From positions 62,001 through 126,000 of the forward strand of contig MVRC01000006.1 of the NCBI GenBank assembly GCA_002067865.1: 64,000 bases of DNA, given 5' to 3'. Below are positions 52,519-62,467 of the stretch, piece by piece. Both the position numbers and the translations under genes were made by a program. Below the pieces are notes generated by a model, which saw nothing but the letters and a program-made list of their open reading frames with translations, ran no database searches and was not told the DNA's origin. Source of the stretch: Methanomassiliicoccales archaeon PtaU1.Bin124. Lineage in GTDB: Archaea; Thermoplasmatota; Thermoplasmata; Methanomassiliicoccales; UBA472. Numbering within the stretch: the first letter of the stretch is position 1; every line of letters begins with the position of its first letter.

Positions 52519-54384
52519 ATGAGAATGGAACAGAAGAGTGTGAGCGAGCGAGAGGAAGTAACACCGTTCTTCTACCTTGACCAGGGACAGAGGAACGGGA
52601 AACATCTTGTCAACAACTTCAAGGACCACCTGAGAAAGCTGGACCCGGAGCTTTACAAGGTCCTGGACCTGACGCGCGATTCCGTCTGGGCCAGGGAGAA
52701 GATCAGGTTTCTTTTGCATGAACGCGAATCCTATTTTCATTCTGTGTGGCAGCATGTGGACGACCTTGAGAGGGTCAACTCCCTGAACTGCATCCAGACG
52801 CTGAAGAACTTCATCAGCGAGAGGAACGAGGAACTGGCGGGATGCAGGGTATTGGATGGGCTTCAGGAGGTCTTCCAGTCCGACAATGAACCATCCCACA
52901 GCTATGCCTTCTATGTTGACTTCATCAATATTCTGAAGGGCACCCTTGGCGATTCCGGGATCTACCGGCAACAGGCCCCCGACTTCAAGGGGATAGACAA
53001 CCGCACAGCATCGACCCTCCGCTCCGATTATCTGGATGGGATGGCGCTGAGGTGCTGGGTCTGGATGCACAAATATCCTCATGGCCTGCAGCATAACGTC
53101 ATCAGACGGCGGGAAGAGAACAGGGGCCGCATCCTGGAACATTTCGATGCCGAGCCGGAGCAATGGGACGATTACCGCTGGCATAGGAAGAACACCATTC
53201 GTAGCGCAGAGGTCCTTGGGGATCTCATAGAACTAACTGAAGAAGAGCGGGAGGCCATTGACCTGGCGGTGAAGAACCGCATCCCCTTCGGTGTTACGCC
53301 TTACTATGTCTCTCTGATGGACCATGAACCATCACGGAAGTGGGACCATGCCATCCGGGCGCAGGTGATACCAAAGATCAGCTACGTCAAGCAGGTATTG
53401 AGCCTGGGCGAGGAAGCATCTTCCGAGATGGATTTCATGAAGGAAGGGCAGACCTCTCCGGTGCCGCTCGTCACTCGGCGATACCCCATGATCGCCATTC
53501 TAAAGCCATACAATTCCTGCGCTCAGATATGCGTCTATTGTCAACGCAACTGGGAGATCCAGGACGTGGAGGATTCGGCCCCGCGCTTCGTGCTGAACGA
53601 AGTGGAGGAGGCGATCAATTGGTTCGAGGAGCACCCCATGGTAAAAGAGGTGCTGATCACCGGCGGCGACCCTGGTCTGCTGCGTTCGGAGGCCTTGGGG
53701 AGGATAATGACGCGTCTCTCAAAAATGCGTCACATCACCCGCATCCGCATCGGCACTAGGTTGCCGGTCGTTCTACCCATGCGAATCCATGCCGACTTCG
53801 TACAGGCCCTGCTGAAAGGACATGACCCTCCCAGGCGGGAGGTGTGCGTGGTCACCCATATCGAGCACCCGTATGAGGTTACGCCGGAGCTGGTGGCGGC
53901 GGTTCAATCGATACGAAAAGCAGGCATGTCCGTGTACAACCAGCAGGTCTTCACTTACGAGAACAGCAGGCGGTTCGAGACCGCGCTGCTCCGGGACCTG
54001 GTGAAGCGATCCGGTGTCGATCCGTACTACACCTTCAACACCAAGGGGAAGGAGGAGACCAGCTGGTTCAGGGTGCCCATCGCGCGGATCCTGCAGGAGG
54101 TGAAGGAAGAGGCGCGTCTCCTTCCCGGGCTGACTCGAACGGACGAACCGGTGTTCAACATACCAGCCCTGGGTAAGAACCACCTTCGTGCCTGGCAGCA
54201 CCACGACCTGATATCCATCTCTCCGTCTGGAGAGAGGATCTATGAGTTCCACCCCTGGGAGAAGAACATCGCCCAGGCCCCCACGCACATCCATCGAGAT
54301 GTTCCGGTGATGGACTATATGGACAGGCTAAGTGGGTGGGGGGAGGACCTGAAGGACTATTGGAGCATCTGGTATTACTTCTGA
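52519..54384 (+). CDS. KamA-family radical SAM protein with N-terminal extension
   Basis: This 621-residue protein has a lysine-2,3-aminomutase-like core from about residue 205 (QWDDYRWHRKNTIR..., TPYYVSLMD). The radical SAM cluster cysteines are C334, C338 and C341 (CxxxCxxC), ITGGDP follows near 380, and the PLP lysine equivalent is K553 (PALGKNHL). The two aspartates that bind lysine in the true aminomutase are not there (FNTKGKEE and VFNIPALGK in place of CDxxxG and VVDAPGGGGK), so the substrate must differ. The first 200 residues match nothing I know. ATG 52519 is chosen from GGTGA 5 bases upstream. Monocistronic. Confidence 0.83.
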   Translation: MRMEQKSVSEREEVTPFFYLDQGQRNGKHLVNNFKDHLRKLDPELYKVLDLTRDSVWAREKIRFLLHERESYFHSVWQHVDDLERVNSLNCIQTLKNFISERNEELAGCRVLDGLQEVFQSDNEPSHSYAFYVDFINILKGTLGDSGIYRQQAPDFKGIDNRTASTLRSDYLDGMALRCWVWMHKYPHGLQHNVIRRREENRGRILEHFDAEPEQWDDYRWHRKNTIRSAEVLGDLIELTEEEREAIDLAVKNRIPFGVTPYYVSLMDHEPSRKWDHAIRAQVIPKISYVKQVLSLGEEASSEMDFMKEGQTSPVPLVTRRYPMIAILKPYNSCAQICVYCQRNWEIQDVEDSAPRFVLNEVEEAINWFEEHPMVKEVLITGGDPGLLRSEALGRIMTRLSKMRHITRIRIGTRLPVVLPMRIHADFVQALLKGHDPPRREVCVVTHIEHPYEVTPELVAAVQSIRKAGMSVYNQQVFTYENSRRFETALLRDLVKRSGVDPYYTFNTKGKEETSWFRVPIARILQEVKEEARLLPGLTRTDEPVFNIPALGKNHLRAWQHHDLISISPSGERIYEFHPWEKNIAQAPTHIHRDVPVMDYMDRLSGWGEDLKDYWSIWYYF

Positions 54385-54398
54385 GGTGCTCGTGGACG

Positions 54399-57239
54399 TC
54401 AATGCCCGGGAGGTCCGTCCCGGGCCAAACCTTTTCTCTCGCTCCTCCTGAGCAGCAGTTTGTACGTCTCCATGACCACGAGCAACGTCAGTGCCAGGCA
54501 CAGCAGCATTCCCCATTGCTCCAGGGTGACAGGTCCTATCTTCAGAACGTCCTGCAAGAGGGGTGTGTTCATGGCGATGATATGGATTGCCTGCGCCCCC
54601 ACGATCCCTGCCAGCAAGGGATAGTTGCGGCTTATGGGGATGTGGAACAACGAGTCCCTCTCAGAACGGCAGTTCAACACGTGGACGTTCTCCATGAAGA
54701 CCAGGAACAGCAAGGTCAAGTTCGATGCCTGGAAAGCGGAATAGCCGGCGATTTCACCCAGGTAGTAGTACACAAGGAAGGCCAGCATGCCCATGAACGC
54801 GCTGCTGAGGAGCACCTGCCTAATCATGATCTTGTCGAAGATGCCTTCCTTGGGATCACGCGGAGGCCGATTCATCACCGCCGGGTCTCCACCTTCCATT
54901 GCCAATGTGACATGCTGGATGCCGTTCGTAACCACATTGAGCCAAAGAAGCTGGACCGCCAGGAGCGGTATGATCAATTTTCCGGTCGCATCGTCGAATG
55001 CACCGAAGATGAGAGCGAGTATGAAGAGCATGATCTCAGCCATTCCAGTTGATACCAGGAGGTACGTGACCTTGCGCACGTTCTCATATGCGTATCTCCC
55101 CTCCTCCACCCCGGCCACGATGGATGCGAAGTTATCATCGGTCACGATGATCGAGGAGGCGTCCTTGGCCACATCGGTCCCCGAACCCATCGCCACCCCG
55201 ATGTTCGCCTTGCGCAAAGCCGGGGCATCGTTCACTCCATCCCCGGTGACGGCCACGAAGTTGTCCAGCTTGATGAGCGCTTCAACGATGTGGAGCTTCT
55301 GCAGGGGAGTGACCCGGGCGAAGACCTTGGTGCTCTCCACCTTTCTTAGGAACGCCTCGCCTCCGGTATCCCCCAAGGCTTCCAGTTCTTTCCCATTTGT
55401 CACATCTGCCTGGGTTGAAGCGATGCCCAGGTCCTTTGCGATCGCCAGGGCGGTGGAGGGGTGGTCCCCCGTGACCATGACCACCTTGATCCCTGCGCTG
55501 GTGCACTTTTGGATGGCCTCCTTGACCTCCAGGCGAGGGGGGTCGATCATGCCGATGATGCCTAGGAACGTCAGCCCTTTCAACGAGCTTTCGTTAAGCG
55601 GGCCACTACCATCGACCTCCCCTTCGGCCACGGCCAAGACTCGGTATCCATTTCCGGTCATGAGGGCCGACTCCCTTTCGATCATTTGCGCATCCAGGGG
55701 GCCCACTCCATCATGGCAGTTCATGGTAGAGCACAGCTCCATCACGGTCTCCACTGCGCCCTTCACAGCGACCTTCGTGACCCCATCTTCATGATAGAAC
55801 TTGGCCGCGTACCTCCTCTCCGACTCGAACGGCACATCGCCCCTGGAGCTGAGCGACCTCCTCACCGTCGGAACATCCAATCCTGTCTTGTAACCCAAGG
55901 CCAGGAGGGCAACGTCGACCGAGTCGCCCGTGTAGCTCCATCCGCCATCGGCGCTATCCAACGAGGCCTCATTGCAGATGACCGACGTCCTTGCCAGCGA
56001 GACCAATCTGTCCTTTAGGTCCGAGGTCAGTGGGGAACCATCTTCCATGGTGACCTCCCCCGCGCCGGAATATCCATCCCCCGATACGCTCAAGGTCTTT
56101 CCCGGGCCCAAGCAAACAAGCCTGACCGTTTGTCTATTGACCGTCAGCGTTCCGGTCTTGTCCGATGCGATGCAGGTGCATGACCCCAAGCTCTCCACAG
56201 CTGCCAGACGCCGAGTGAGTACGTTCCTCTTGGCCATCTTCGTGACCCGGATGGCCATGGCCACGGTGACCGCCACCGGCAAACCTTCCGGGATGGCGGA
56301 AACGGCCAGTGCCACCGCTAGGAAGAAGACGTCCATCAACGGCATGCCGCGCAGCAGCGCCAGAACTGCCATTCCAGCCGCCGCCAGCAAAATGATGTAT
56401 GATATCTGCTTGGAGAATCGCTCCAACCTGATCAGGAGGGGAGGCTTGGCATCCTCCACCATGGTCACGGCCTTGGCTATCCTGCCTATCTCAGTGCGAC
56501 CTCCGATCTCGACCACGGTCCCTATCGCCCTACCTGAGGAAACGGTGGAACCAGCGTAGGCCATGTTTTCCCGGTCGGCCATGTCTGTATCGATACCGAC
56601 CGCCATGTGGTCCTTGTCCACCCCCACGGATTCCCCGGTAAGGAGCGACTCATCCACCTTGAGGCCTTGCACCTCCAGCAGCCTCATGTCGGCCGGAACC
56701 CTGGTACCAGATTCTAGGAATACTATGTCTCCTGGGACCAGTTCCTCTGCAGGAACGATCTCCTCCTTACCCCCTCTGCGAACCCTGGCCGTGGTCCGCA
56801 TCAGTTTCTGCAGATCTCCCGCGCTCTTTTCAGCCTTGGCCTCCTGGACCGTTCCTATGATGGCGTTGATCAACAGCACGATGAAGATGAAAATCCCATC
56901 CTTGAGGTCCCCCATTGCCGCGGACACGACCCCCGCAGCGACCAGCACATAGATCAACGGGCTGAGGAACTGGCGGAAGAATAATGCCAGAATGGTGGGC
57001 GGCTTTTTAGAGGGAAGGAGATTGGGGCCATGCTCCTTCTGCCGCCTCTGCACCTCATCGGCCTTCAGTCCCTCCCGCGTGCTGCCGAGCTTGTCCAGGG
57101 TTTCTTGGGCACCATATGCATGCCAGAGTTCGCATTCGCCCTCCAGGCACACGTTCTCCTTCTTCTTACGGAACCAGCCTTCCCTGACATTGCCCCGCCC
57201 TTTTCGGTCCTCCTGCCCCATCTTGCCTTCCCCCATCAC
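54399..57239 (-). CDS. P2A-type Ca2+-transporting ATPase (second of two)
   Basis: This 946-residue pump resembles SERCA/PMR1-type Ca-ATPases: actuator loop LLTGES near residue 195, PEGLP in the fourth helix near 310, phosphorylation site DKTGTLTVN near 355, MVTGDHPSTA, and the hinge VTGDGVNDAPALRKA near 660. The N-terminus carries about 30 extra charged residues before the cation-ATPase N domain. The two ATPases of the window are of the same class but clearly diverged. The adjacent CBS gene on the same strand (57276) ends 36 bases upstream of its start, so the two may be co-transcribed. Confidence 0.93.
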   Translation of the reverse strand: MMGEGKMGQEDRKGRGNVREGWFRKKKENVCLEGECELWHAYGAQETLDKLGSTREGLKADEVQRRQKEHGPNLLPSKKPPTILALFFRQFLSPLIYVLVAAGVVSAAMGDLKDGIFIFIVLLINAIIGTVQEAKAEKSAGDLQKLMRTTARVRRGGKEEIVPAEELVPGDIVFLESGTRVPADMRLLEVQGLKVDESLLTGESVGVDKDHMAVGIDTDMADRENMAYAGSTVSSGRAIGTVVEIGGRTEIGRIAKAVTMVEDAKPPLLIRLERFSKQISYIILLAAAGMAVLALLRGMPLMDVFFLAVALAVSAIPEGLPVAVTVAMAIRVTKMAKRNVLTRRLAAVESLGSCTCIASDKTGTLTVNRQTVRLVCLGPGKTLSVSGDGYSGAGEVTMEDGSPLTSDLKDRLVSLARTSVICNEASLDSADGGWSYTGDSVDVALLALGYKTGLDVPTVRRSLSSRGDVPFESERRYAAKFYHEDGVTKVAVKGAVETVMELCSTMNCHDGVGPLDAQMIERESALMTGNGYRVLAVAEGEVDGSGPLNESSLKGLTFLGIIGMIDPPRLEVKEAIQKCTSAGIKVVMVTGDHPSTALAIAKDLGIASTQADVTNGKELEALGDTGGEAFLRKVESTKVFARVTPLQKLHIVEALIKLDNFVAVTGDGVNDAPALRKANIGVAMGSGTDVAKDASSIIVTDDNFASIVAGVEEGRYAYENVRKVTYLLVSTGMAEIMLFILALIFGAFDDATGKLIIPLLAVQLLWLNVVTNGIQHVTLAMEGGDPAVMNRPPRDPKEGIFDKIMIRQVLLSSAFMGMLAFLVYYYLGEIAGYSAFQASNLTLLFLVFMENVHVLNCRSERDSLFHIPISRNYPLLAGIVGAQAIHIIAMNTPLLQDVLKIGPVTLEQWGMLLCLALTLLVVMETYKLLLRRSERKGLARDGPPGH

Positions 57240-57275
57240 ATCTTGTTGGTTCGTTGACCTGATGTTCGGACCGGT

Positions 57276-57695
57276 TCAATTTTCCTCGATCACGTGCGGC
57301 ATGAGGTCGGACCGCGAGATGATGCCGACGAGCCGTTTTTCTTCCACCACCGGTATCGATCTCAGCCTGAACTCCACCATATAATCGGCCACGGTCATGA
57401 TGTCGTCCGTTGGCTTGACGGTAACGACAGCGCGATGCATTATCTCCTTCACCTTTTCTGCCCAGAGGTTCATGACGCCCCTGATGGTAGGGCTCCTTCC
57501 CGTCGTCAAGGTCTTCAGCAGGTCCAATTTGGTCACCATGCCCACCAGGATGCCAGAGCGGACCACCGGGAATGCGTTGAAGTCATATTTCTCGAAGAGA
57601 TCCCTCAACTCTCCGACCGTCACATTTTCCGTGACCGTCACCACTTCCCGCTTCATTATTTCCGATACCTTCAGGTCCTTCAGCGTTCTATTCAT
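57276..57695 (-). CDS. Two-CBS-domain protein
   Basis: This 139-residue protein is a tandem CBS pair (Bateman module): first repeat about 8-65 (VSEIMKREVVTVTENVTVGELRDLFEKYDFNAFPVV), second about 84-138 (VKEIMHRAVVTVKPTDDIMTVADYMVEFRLRSIPVV). Such modules bind adenine nucleotides or SAM and regulate partners, often transporters. Its closeness to the P-type ATPase on the same strand suggests a regulatory link, which is inference. Confidence 0.92.
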   Translation of the reverse strand: MNRTLKDLKVSEIMKREVVTVTENVTVGELRDLFEKYDFNAFPVVRSGILVGMVTKLDLLKTLTTGRSPTIRGVMNLWAEKVKEIMHRAVVTVKPTDDIMTVADYMVEFRLRSIPVVEEKRLVGIISRSDLMPHVIEEN

Positions 57696-57806
57696 TCAGA
57701 TCGGTCTTCTATTGTTACTTATGGTAAATAAAAAGTAGGGCTGGTCGTTCAAGACAGAGCACAAATCAGGAGAAATTTTACATCCCTAGTGTTCGTTTAC
57801 GGAACC

Positions 57807-58682
57807 ATGGCCCTGTCGGATCCGCTCATAGGCTCGCTGACCCTTTTGGACCTGATCGTCTTCATAATTTTCTTTGTCATCCTGGCGGTCATCTCCAAGG
57901 CCTCCTATTCCGCTGTCCGCTGGTACCTGGACAGGAGGGTGTCGAAGAAGGCGTCCAAGGGATTTGCCCGGTTGGTGCAATATTCCATCCTGGTCATGGG
58001 ATTATACATTGGCTTCGTGGTGCTGCTTGAGCAGGACATCTCTTCCCTCTTCGTTTCCTTGGGCATAATCAGCCTTGCCGTGGCCTTGGCATCCCAGCAG
58101 GTCCTGGGAAACGCGTTCGCCGGAATGCTCATCGCCGCCTCCAAGCCATACGAGCTGGAAGATTGGGTGGAGATCGGGGGATTGCCCATAACAGGTCTGG
58201 CAAAGGTGAGGGACATAGGCCTGATGTTCACCGAGTTCAGGGACCTGGACGGCAGGATAGTCGTCGTTCCCAACTCTTTCCTCCTGGCGAACAAGGTTAT
58301 CAATTACACCAAGGGTGGTTTCGTGTCCCTCAACGTGACCATGCATCTCTCCCCAGAATCCGACCTGGAAAAGGTGTTTAAGGTCGTATATAACGTGGCG
58401 GACATCGACGAGGACATCCTGCCTAATCTCAAGGGGGATGAAAGGACGGCGTTCATTCGGCAACTGGAACTACCAAACATCCGTTCTATACTTGGGGACA
58501 GGCCGGACCTCAAGATGTTCGATCCAAAGGTCAACGTGGTCTCTGTGGAAAAGAGCAGGGTCAAGGTCAACATACGTATCTGGATAAAGGACCCGCAAAG
58601 GAGGGAGACGATAACCTCGAAGTTCCTGTTGGAGCTGAGGAGCCGATTCGCGAGCGAGAACATCGAGATGGCGGACAGTTGA
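57807..58682 (+). CDS. MscS-type mechanosensitive channel
   Basis: This 291-residue membrane protein has three helices (about 14-35, 58-80, 85-110 of the chosen start) and the MscS core with the pore helix region (LAVALASQQVLGNAFAGMLIAASKPYELEDWVEIGG). A beta domain (VVVPNSFLLANKVINYTKG) and C-terminal alpha-beta domain follow. It relieves osmotic pressure. ATG 57807 fits the AT-rich element AAATTTTACA (near 57772-57780), giving a leaderless transcript; GTG 57789 is in frame. Confidence 0.9.
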   Translation: MALSDPLIGSLTLLDLIVFIIFFVILAVISKASYSAVRWYLDRRVSKKASKGFARLVQYSILVMGLYIGFVVLLEQDISSLFVSLGIISLAVALASQQVLGNAFAGMLIAASKPYELEDWVEIGGLPITGLAKVRDIGLMFTEFRDLDGRIVVVPNSFLLANKVINYTKGGFVSLNVTMHLSPESDLEKVFKVVYNVADIDEDILPNLKGDERTAFIRQLELPNIRSILGDRPDLKMFDPKVNVVSVEKSRVKVNIRIWIKDPQRRETITSKFLLELRSRFASENIEMADS

Positions 58683-58700
58683 TGGAGTAGGCCTCTGGCC

Positions 58701-61208
58701 TCACATGAAATCTTCCAGACTGAGCTTCTTCTGGGTCTTCTTGACCTCGGCCTTAGGGGCGGGCGGTTTCGGCCGGTCCTCCTCGCCCACGAACTGCTGG
58801 CTGAAGAGATTGGACTGGGTATTGCCGGCCACGAGGCTCTTCTCGTCCAGTCCCCACACCTCAGTGACCCTGGAGACCGTCTGCGCCACTCTTTCCGCAT
58901 AGTAGCGCCAGTCGGGCGTGGCGGTGAACTTCTGCCCCTCCACGTAGGGAATCACTTCCTGAGGGGTCTTGCGGGAGTTCGTCACGATCCAGGAGACCTT
59001 CATGCCTGGTACGAACTCGAACCCGCTGGCCATGAGCTTCCTTGCCGTCTGCACGGTCGGCTGCGAGTCAGGGTTGGCGTACATGTTGAAGGGTTTGCAT
59101 CCCTTGGAGATGACCAGCTTCTCCACCGGTACTTTCCCCTGCATGATCTCCTGCACGATGCGCTTCGCCTCCTTCATCGCCCCTTCCACATCGTCGTTCA
59201 TGATGTGCTCGAACACGGTCATGAGCGTCTCGGACTGCAGGTCGAAGGCATCGGTCCTCCTCGTCTCGTACCCGCGGATGACCAGCTCGTTCTTGGGCCA
59301 GACCATCTTGCCCACATATCTCTTCTTCTTCCCGTGGGAGAACAGCGGCTCCATGATCTTTTCGAACTCCAGCGAACCGCCCTCGCGGGAGAACCGCTCG
59401 GCCAGCTCCTGCCCGAACTTCTTCGAGCCGTCCAGTTCGGAGAATGGTGACTGCACGAATATCGAGTCGGTGTCGGAGTAGATTACGTGGTGGTTCTCGG
59501 ACTCCAGGCTGCGGATGATCCCCTTGGTCGTCTCCCTGGCGAACGCGGTGATGGACGACCCGATGTTCTTGTCGGTGAAGCGATAGAACGAGGAGGCGAA
59601 GACCCCGTAGAAGGAGTTCATCAGGATCTTGATGGCCCCCTGCAGACCGTCGTAGTAGAGCACCTCCTCCTTGGTCTGGGCCTGCCTCATCTTCTTCTTC
59701 GTGTCGTCCCTTTCCTTCATCAGGTTGACCAGTATGTGGGGCAGCAGTCCCTCCCTCTGCGTCTTGTCCAGGTAGTGGATGCCGTTCGGGCTGGCGATGG
59801 TGCCGTTCGGGTTCAGGGTGGTGAAGCAGATGTTACGGGCGATGATGATGGAGGGGTACATCGATTTGAAGTCCAGGACGCAGACCCAATGGTACAGACC
59901 AGGCTCGATCTCATGGACATAGCCTCCCTCGATCGCCTCCTCGTCGTCGCGGAAGTTGCGGGTGAGCGGCACGCCCACCTTGTGGCGGTCCGCCTCGCGG
60001 ATGAGGATGGAGTCGATCAGCAGGGAGGAGCGGTTCTTCATGACGTCCTCCAGCGGCAGCTTGGAGACGGTGCCGAGGTCCATGATCTTGCGCAGCCGCT
60101 CCAGCTTGTTCAGTATGCGCAGCGACAGCTCGGCGTCGCGCATGCAGTACTCGCACACCTTGTCGCAGTCCTTGGCCCATTCCTCGTCCATCTTACGGGC
60201 GTCCACGTCCAGCTTCTTCTCACCGCCCAGCAGCTGCATGGATACCGCGTTCAGCGTCTCCTGCTTGGGACGAAGGTCCATCTTCACGGCCCACCATGCG
60301 TCCACGATGAGGCGCCCGGACACCTCCCAGATGATCTTGCTGTACTTCTGGTCCCTCTTGCCGTAGAGGGTGGTGCTGTCCCGGCCCCAGGTCAGCGGCA
60401 CCTTGAGCTCGGTGGCCCGCTTCTCGATGACGCGCAGGTCGTAACCTTCGATGTTGTATCCGGAGATGACGTCGGGATCGCTCTCCCGGATGTAACCGGT
60501 GAAGTCCTCCAGGATCTTCCTCTCCCCGCCCCGGAACATCTTCCCCTCGACGATCTTGCCGCCCCTCTGCAGCACACAGCAGATGGTGAGAATGCGCTTG
60601 TTGTAGAAGTCCTCCGAGCCCACCTCCTCATCGCTCTCGATCTCATCGCCGATGAGGGTCTTTCCATTGATGTCCTTCAGGCTGTTCTCGATGTCGAAGG
60701 AGAGGACGCTCAGTTCCGGATTGAAGGCCTGGATCGGTTCCGGGTTCCAATGGTCCAGGTCGGCCACGATCTGGGTGGTGTAGTTCCCCTTGGTCTCCGT
60801 CCCCAACGCCCTGGCGCAGGAACCGAGGTCGTGGTCGTAGATGTACCTCAGGTAGAACGGTATGTCGCCGGCTAGGAACTCCCCCTTGATCCTGGTGTCC
60901 TCGCGCAGCATCTTGACATGCCTAGGCAATCGGACGGTGACGCGGAAGCATTTGCGCATGGCCCCGCGATGGAACCTCTCGTCGGTCATCACATCCCAGA
61001 CCAGGTCCTTGCGGTCGCGCAGGTAGTGCTCCAGCTCGGGGTCCTCGCTGACGATGTAGCAGTATGGCCGGTCCTCCGGTCTCTTGATGGTGTCCCTTAC
61101 GACGATGGACCTGCCGTCCTTGGTGTGGCCATACAGCTCCACCATGATGCCTTCGCCTGGTAGGGTCTTGTATGTGGCGCTGACCAGCCGGAGGTCCCAG
61201 GAATCCAT
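58701..61208 (-). CDS. polB: Family B DNA polymerase
   Basis: This 835-residue replicative/repair polymerase has the exonuclease motifs (LSFDIEN near residue 160; GYNIEGYD; YCMRDAEL) and polymerase motifs A (DFKSMYPSII near 458), B (KILMNSFYGVFASSFYR) and C (YSDTDSIF). So both synthesis and 3'-5' proofreading should be active. The C-terminus ends TQKKLSLEDFM, a PCNA-binding-like tail. ATG 61208 (MDSWDLRLVSATY) is chosen; the frame is open upstream but overlaps the YchF-like gene. Its start lies 5 bases after that gene's stop, so it is co-transcribed. Confidence 0.95.
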   Translation of the reverse strand: MDSWDLRLVSATYKTLPGEGIMVELYGHTKDGRSIVVRDTIKRPEDRPYCYIVSEDPELEHYLRDRKDLVWDVMTDERFHRGAMRKCFRVTVRLPRHVKMLREDTRIKGEFLAGDIPFYLRYIYDHDLGSCARALGTETKGNYTTQIVADLDHWNPEPIQAFNPELSVLSFDIENSLKDINGKTLIGDEIESDEEVGSEDFYNKRILTICCVLQRGGKIVEGKMFRGGERKILEDFTGYIRESDPDVISGYNIEGYDLRVIEKRATELKVPLTWGRDSTTLYGKRDQKYSKIIWEVSGRLIVDAWWAVKMDLRPKQETLNAVSMQLLGGEKKLDVDARKMDEEWAKDCDKVCEYCMRDAELSLRILNKLERLRKIMDLGTVSKLPLEDVMKNRSSLLIDSILIREADRHKVGVPLTRNFRDDEEAIEGGYVHEIEPGLYHWVCVLDFKSMYPSIIIARNICFTTLNPNGTIASPNGIHYLDKTQREGLLPHILVNLMKERDDTKKKMRQAQTKEEVLYYDGLQGAIKILMNSFYGVFASSFYRFTDKNIGSSITAFARETTKGIIRSLESENHHVIYSDTDSIFVQSPFSELDGSKKFGQELAERFSREGGSLEFEKIMEPLFSHGKKKRYVGKMVWPKNELVIRGYETRRTDAFDLQSETLMTVFEHIMNDDVEGAMKEAKRIVQEIMQGKVPVEKLVISKGCKPFNMYANPDSQPTVQTARKLMASGFEFVPGMKVSWIVTNSRKTPQEVIPYVEGQKFTATPDWRYYAERVAQTVSRVTEVWGLDEKSLVAGNTQSNLFSQQFVGEEDRPKPPAPKAEVKKTQKKLSLEDFM

Positions 61209-61213
61209 CTGCT

Positions 61214-62404
61214 TCACTTCTTCGTCACGATCGAGATGATGTCGCCGTCCTGCAGCACGTAGTCGTGTCCGACCACGCGCTTGGTGCGGGCGTTGATGCC
61301 GCGGATGAAATTGTCCCCCAGGTCGGTGTGGATCTTGTACGCCAGGTCCTTGGCGGTCGAACCGCGCTTTATCAGGAACGCATCCGGCAGGACATTGCCG
61401 TTGTGATCGGTCCACTTGGTCTCATCCTCGACCGGATAGACGACGATCAGGTCCAGCAGCTTGTACGCGGCGTTCTCCAGGCAGTTCTCCACTCCCGTTC
61501 CGCCCAGCCTCTGCATGTTCTGCGCCATGTAGTCCAGCGCCTTCTTCTGTCCGGCGTTCAGCTTCGACGGTTCCTTGACATCGAACTTCGATGCGCCAGG
61601 GCGGTAATCGATCAATCCTCCCTTGGCGGCCTTGCGCAATGCCAGCTCTGTCTCGGACATGGTCGGCACGGTGATGTAGCCAGGGACCGAGGACATCTTA
61701 TGCAGGAACTCCGGCGGGGTGATGTCCGCCTTGTTCAGTGCGATCATCATCGGCTTGGAATGCTTGCGGATATTGTCGCACAGGCGAAGCATGTCCTGCT
61801 CGCCCCATTGCATGGCGTTCTCGGGCATGTGCGACTCCCTCAAGGCGGAAAGGATGGCCGCCTCAGGGATGCCCAGGCCAGTGAGCTTGTTGTGGATCAT
61901 CTCGTGGATCTTGAGCCCCTCGAGGTGAGCCATGCGGGAGGACTTCTCCCAACCCTTGTCGATGATGCCCTTCATCCAGTAGGAGATCTCCTTCTCCAGG
62001 AAGCGCACGTCCTCCATGGGGTCGTGGCTGCACATCGGCACCGTCGCCCCTTCGCAATCGGTCGCCCCGGATGAATCGATGACATGGATGAACGCATCCG
62101 CCTGGCGCAGGTCGTCCAGGAACTGGTTGCCCAGACCCTTCCCCTGCCACGCGTCCGGGACCAGCCCGGCCACGTCCAGCAGCTCGACCGGAACGAGCCT
62201 AACGCCGTTCTCGCAGTGGGAGTTGCGGGGGTTGCACGGCACGCCCAGCTCCTCGTGAGGGCACTTGGCCCGGACATAGGCCACGCCCCGGTTGGGCTTG
62301 ATGGTGGTGAACGGGTAATTGGCTATCTCCGCTGGCGCCATGGTGGCCGCGGAGAAGAAGGTGGACTTCCCGACGTTCGGCTTTCCGACTATTCCGATCA
62401 ACAT
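61214..62404 (-). CDS. YchF/Obg-type GTPase with TGS domain (archaeal form)
   Basis: This 396-residue P-loop GTPase has G1 GKPNVGKST at residues 7-15, G3 DVAGL (about 78-82), G4 as NKAD near 224, and a C-terminal TGS domain (AFLIKRGSTAKDLAYKIHTDLGDNFIRGINAR). The layout and length match the archaeal YchF-type family, often found beside translation and replication genes, with a probable role at the ribosome. It heads the operon with DNA polymerase B. Confidence 0.93.
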   Translation of the reverse strand: MLIGIVGKPNVGKSTFFSAATMAPAEIANYPFTTIKPNRGVAYVRAKCPHEELGVPCNPRNSHCENGVRLVPVELLDVAGLVPDAWQGKGLGNQFLDDLRQADAFIHVIDSSGATDCEGATVPMCSHDPMEDVRFLEKEISYWMKGIIDKGWEKSSRMAHLEGLKIHEMIHNKLTGLGIPEAAILSALRESHMPENAMQWGEQDMLRLCDNIRKHSKPMMIALNKADITPPEFLHKMSSVPGYITVPTMSETELALRKAAKGGLIDYRPGASKFDVKEPSKLNAGQKKALDYMAQNMQRLGGTGVENCLENAAYKLLDLIVVYPVEDETKWTDHNGNVLPDAFLIKRGSTAKDLAYKIHTDLGDNFIRGINARTKRVVGHDYVLQDGDIISIVTKK

Positions 62405-62467
62405 AGCTCTCGCTTTGGTAATCTCCTTAGATTAGAAAAATGATTGCAATCATCATCCAGGAAGGGG

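Noticed and set aside
59487-60875. A 462-codon frame opposite DNA polymerase B
   Set aside because: It is antisense to the polymerase motifs, has low-complexity composition and no family likeness.
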